Shown here: in pieces, positions 63,529-64,000 of the stretch
Numbering within the stretch: position 1 is the first letter of the stretch
How the letters are laid out: the number at the start of each line of letters is the position of its first letter
Assembly (NCBI RefSeq): GCF_002192535.1
Contig: NZ_NAIA01000003.1
Coordinates: 926,768-990,767, forward strand
Origin: Polynucleobacter hirudinilacicola
GTDB lineage: Bacteria; Pseudomonadota; Gammaproteobacteria; Burkholderiales; Burkholderiaceae
Direction of reading: 5' to 3'
Length of the DNA: 64,000 nt
Made by a program: the position numbers and the translations under genes
The notes under the pieces: model-generated
The model's input: only the letters and a program-made list of their open reading frames with translations
What the model was told of the DNA's origin: nothing
Database searches by the model: none

Positions 63529-63536
63529 AAATCAAA

Positions 63537-63558
63537 AGTGCTGGCATTTACCAGCACT
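63537..63558 (-). repeat. Hairpin immediately before the ABC exporter start
   Basis: On the minus strand AGTGCTGG and CCAGCACT form a perfect 8-bp stem with a 6-base loop, followed by TTTTGATTT and then the ATG at 63528. No Shine-Dalgarno-like sequence lies between stem and start. It could be a leaky terminator or a translational control element. Confidence 0.5.
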
Positions 63559-63590
63559 GCAATCATTTCTAATAATCGTTAACACCCTGA

Positions 63591-63618
63591 ATTATCTAGA
63601 TTTTTTAACATTTGGCAA
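63591..63618 (-). promoter_or_regulatory. Candidate sigma-70 promoter of the type I secretion operon
   Basis: On the minus strand TTGCCA and GATAAT (each one base off consensus) are separated by 16 bases, about 63 bases before the exporter start. An inverted repeat TTGGCA/TGCCAA (63612-63634, 11-base spacer) overlaps the -35 element and could be an operator. Confidence 0.55.
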
Positions 63619-63701
63619 GGTAGATGCCTGCCAATTGGGATAGGACTTAGGGTTTTATCTATAAATACAACATCCATAAATCCCAATCCAGGAAATCCAA
63701 G

Positions 63702-63737
63702 AAAAAAGCCCAATCCACTAGGTGAATTAGGCTTTTT
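63702..63737 (-). terminator. Intrinsic terminator after the secreted-protein gene
   Basis: On the minus strand AAAAAGCC pairs with GGCTTTTT, extended inwards by AAT/ATT and CAC/GTG with G.T wobbles between, and ends in a run of six T. It lies about 80 bases after the stop at 63818 and separates the substrate gene from the exporter operon. Confidence 0.8.
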
Positions 63738-63817
63738 GCCTTCGAAACAGCAAAGCTAAGAAGTCAGGATTTCTAAAGGCTCAAGTGTTAGCCACCTGAG
63801 CCTTTAGCTTCATCGAC

Positions 63818-64000
63818 TTAGACTAATGGCACATCCACTGGCAATGGGTCTTGAGAGATACCAACCAAAGCTACATGATTTGGCTCTCCAACAGCAAAAC
63901 TGACGTCTTGGGCTACATGCTGAGCACCATCATTTGTGGTGAACAATGCATTACCAAAGCTATTGACATCGCCGTTAGCCATGGTTTGGAGATTGCCATC
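63818..64000 (-). CDS. C-terminal end of a probable type I-secreted protein (open at right edge)
   Basis: Only the last 60 codons are in the window; the frame is open to base 64000 and stops at 63818. The visible part is Asn/Gly/Asp/Val-rich with repeated short segments (NGDVNSFGNALFTTNDGAQH, then QDVSFAVGEPNHVALVG) and ends DPLPVDVPLV, with hydrophobic residues at the very C-terminus. Low Cys, acidic composition and the position directly upstream of a type I secretion operon suggest a large secreted adhesin or RTX-like substrate with a C-terminal export signal. No Ca2+-binding nonapeptide is within the visible piece, so the class is inferred. Confidence 0.6.
   Translation of the reverse strand, partial: DGNLQTMANGDVNSFGNALFTTNDGAQHVAQDVSFAVGEPNHVALVGISQDPLPVDVPLV

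Overview
The window looks like a chromosomal segment of a small-genome freshwater betaproteobacterium of the Burkholderiaceae, most probably Polynucleobacter. This rests on three things: protein-level resemblance, gene orders typical of Burkholderiales (ilvB-ilvN-ilvC-psd-pssA-leuA, an ECF sigma factor with DUF3619/DUF3106/RDD genes, spoT-rpoZ-gmk-yicC facing rph-rdgB-hemW), and moderate GC content. No insertion sequence, prophage, CRISPR array or rRNA is visible. Two tRNA genes are present, Arg-ACG and Ser-UGA. Genus assignment is inference; no database search was possible.

Layout. 1-2229: the end of a HlyD-like adaptor gene, a NodT-type outer-membrane efflux lipoprotein and a SYLF-domain protein. 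2268-8964 (minus): branched-chain amino acid and phosphatidylethanolamine synthesis (ilvBNC, psd, pssA, leuA). A leucine-rich leader peptide with terminator and antiterminator lies directly before leuA. 9157-11380 (plus): ECF sigma factor, DUF3619, DUF3106 and RDD genes. 11377-18164 (minus): a large FtsX/YbbP-like permease, an SDR dehydrogenase and an Mce/Mla-type lipid transporter (STAS-MlaE, MlaF, MlaD, PqiC-like lipoprotein). 18327-25767: tRNA-Arg, greB, spoT, rpoZ, gmk, yicC, rph, rdgB, hemW. 25802-30210: enoyl-CoA hydratase, Bug/TctC receptor, CaiB-type CoA transferase and patatin lipoprotein. 30532-36562: tRNA-Ser, an L-2-hydroxyglutarate oxidase-like flavoprotein, pgi, a phosphomannomutase/phosphoglucomutase, and an unusual fusion of an NMT1-type solute-binding domain to a TRIC/UPF0126 channel domain.

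36559-55811 (minus) is a nearly continuous type IV pilus locus: pilins, PilD, PilT, FimT, PilV, PilW, PilX, PilY1, a PilM-PilN fusion, a PilO-PilP fusion, an MshL-type secretin, a GspE/PilB ATPase and PilC. It ends in a lytic transglycosylase and an MscS channel with a cyclic-nucleotide-binding domain, both coupled to pilC by overlapping stop and start codons. At the far end are two PilZ proteins flanking a LuxR-type regulator whose receiver carries Glu where the phosphorylated Asp should be. 57536-58979 is an AbiE-type toxin-antitoxin pair behind a 34-bp near-perfect palindrome. 59157-63528 (minus) is a complete type I secretion operon (TolC, HlyD, ABC). The C-terminus of its probable secreted substrate runs off the right edge.

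The most interesting items are the solute-binding/TRIC channel fusion (34817-36562), the cyclic-nucleotide MscS channel joined to the pilus operon (36559-38004), the fused pilus alignment proteins (43242-46221), the Asp-to-Glu response regulator between PilZ genes (56044-56745), the leuA attenuator (3867-4013) and the AbiE operator palindrome (57536-57569).
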